In this document: positions 63,975 through 64,000 of the stretch, one piece after another
Numbering within the stretch: the stretch's first letter is position 1
How the letters are laid out: each line of letters begins with the position of its first letter
Assembly: GCF_001700325.1 (NCBI RefSeq)
Contig: NZ_MATO01000012.1
Span: 56,999-120,998, forward strand
Source: Caryophanon latum
GTDB lineage: Bacteria > Bacillota > Bacilli > Bacillales_A > Planococcaceae
Length of the DNA stretch: 64,000 nt
Direction: 5' to 3'
Notes under the pieces: model-generated
Database searches by the model: none
What the model saw: the letters and a program-made list of their open reading frames with translations, nothing else
Told to the model about the DNA's origin: nothing
Made by a program: the position numbers and the translations under genes

Positions 63975-64000
63975 AAGAAAATTAGAGTTTCAAACAAAGT

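Overview
ORGANISM. The window carries the conserved low-GC Gram-positive (Bacillales) block zapA-cvpA-polX-mutS2-DUF350-lcfA-fadR-fadB-etfBA-trxA-uvrC-lysC-yslB-sdhCAB-marR-racE-rph-rdgB-ysnB and, further on, ysoA-tig-clpX-lonA-engB-hemAXC(DB)L, in Bacillus subtilis order. Sequence style and S-layer-homology (SLH) proteins fit the Planococcaceae (Lysinibacillus/Solibacillus/Kurthia/Caryophanon group). Several sporulation genes that B. subtilis keeps inside these same blocks (gerE, gerM, lonB, spoVID/ysxE) are missing from their slots, which suggests a lineage that has lost sporulation. The genus is an inference. LAYOUT. 1-2.9 kb: a chemoreceptor, a small membrane protein and a decayed rnhC (RNase HIII) gene with a small inverted-repeat element inserted in it. 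3-14.4 kb: cell division (zapA), cvpA, repair (polX, mutS2) and the fatty-acid oxidation set (lcfA, fadR with a palindromic operator, fadB, etfBA). 14.4-15.2 kb: a cluster of interspersed repeats. 15.2-23 kb: trxA, uvrC, a lysine riboswitch with an unusual lysC, yslB, sdhCAB. 23.3-26.7 kb: marR, racE, rph, rdgB, ysnB. 26.8-31 kb, the most unusual stretch: a tRNA-Arg(UCU) gene split in its anticodon by a 290-nt group I intron, then a 499-residue protein with NUMOD-like, zinc-ribbon and Vsr-like nuclease regions, a PepSY protein, and an HNH nuclease with a duplicated N-terminal half. 31-34.9 kb: VanZ-like, Excalibur, SelO, macrodomain and SDR genes. 34.9-40.8 kb: a compact CoA-thioester operon (acyl-CoA ligase, two desulforedoxin-like miniproteins, fused CoA-transferase, two enoyl-CoA-hydratase-family proteins, metallo-hydrolase). 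40.8-49.8 kb: luxS, proC, TPR protein, tig, clpX, lonA, engB. 50-56.7 kb: a YjfB-like miniprotein and three secreted or surface proteins, one with three SLH motifs and one with a von Willebrand A domain. 57-63.4 kb: the haem operon behind a PerR-like box, with hemD and hemB fused in one frame. 63.6 kb: a small membrane protein. HOW THE PARTS WORK TOGETHER. LcfA, FadB and EtfAB feed acyl-CoA electrons toward the menaquinone chain, together with succinate dehydrogenase; FadR probably gates the fad/etf genes. ClpX, LonA and trigger factor form a protein quality-control group. The hem genes make uroporphyrinogen III from glutamyl-tRNA. Many intergenic gaps hold degenerate copies of GC-rich interspersed repeats; one class has clear terminal inverted repeats and has inserted into rnhC.
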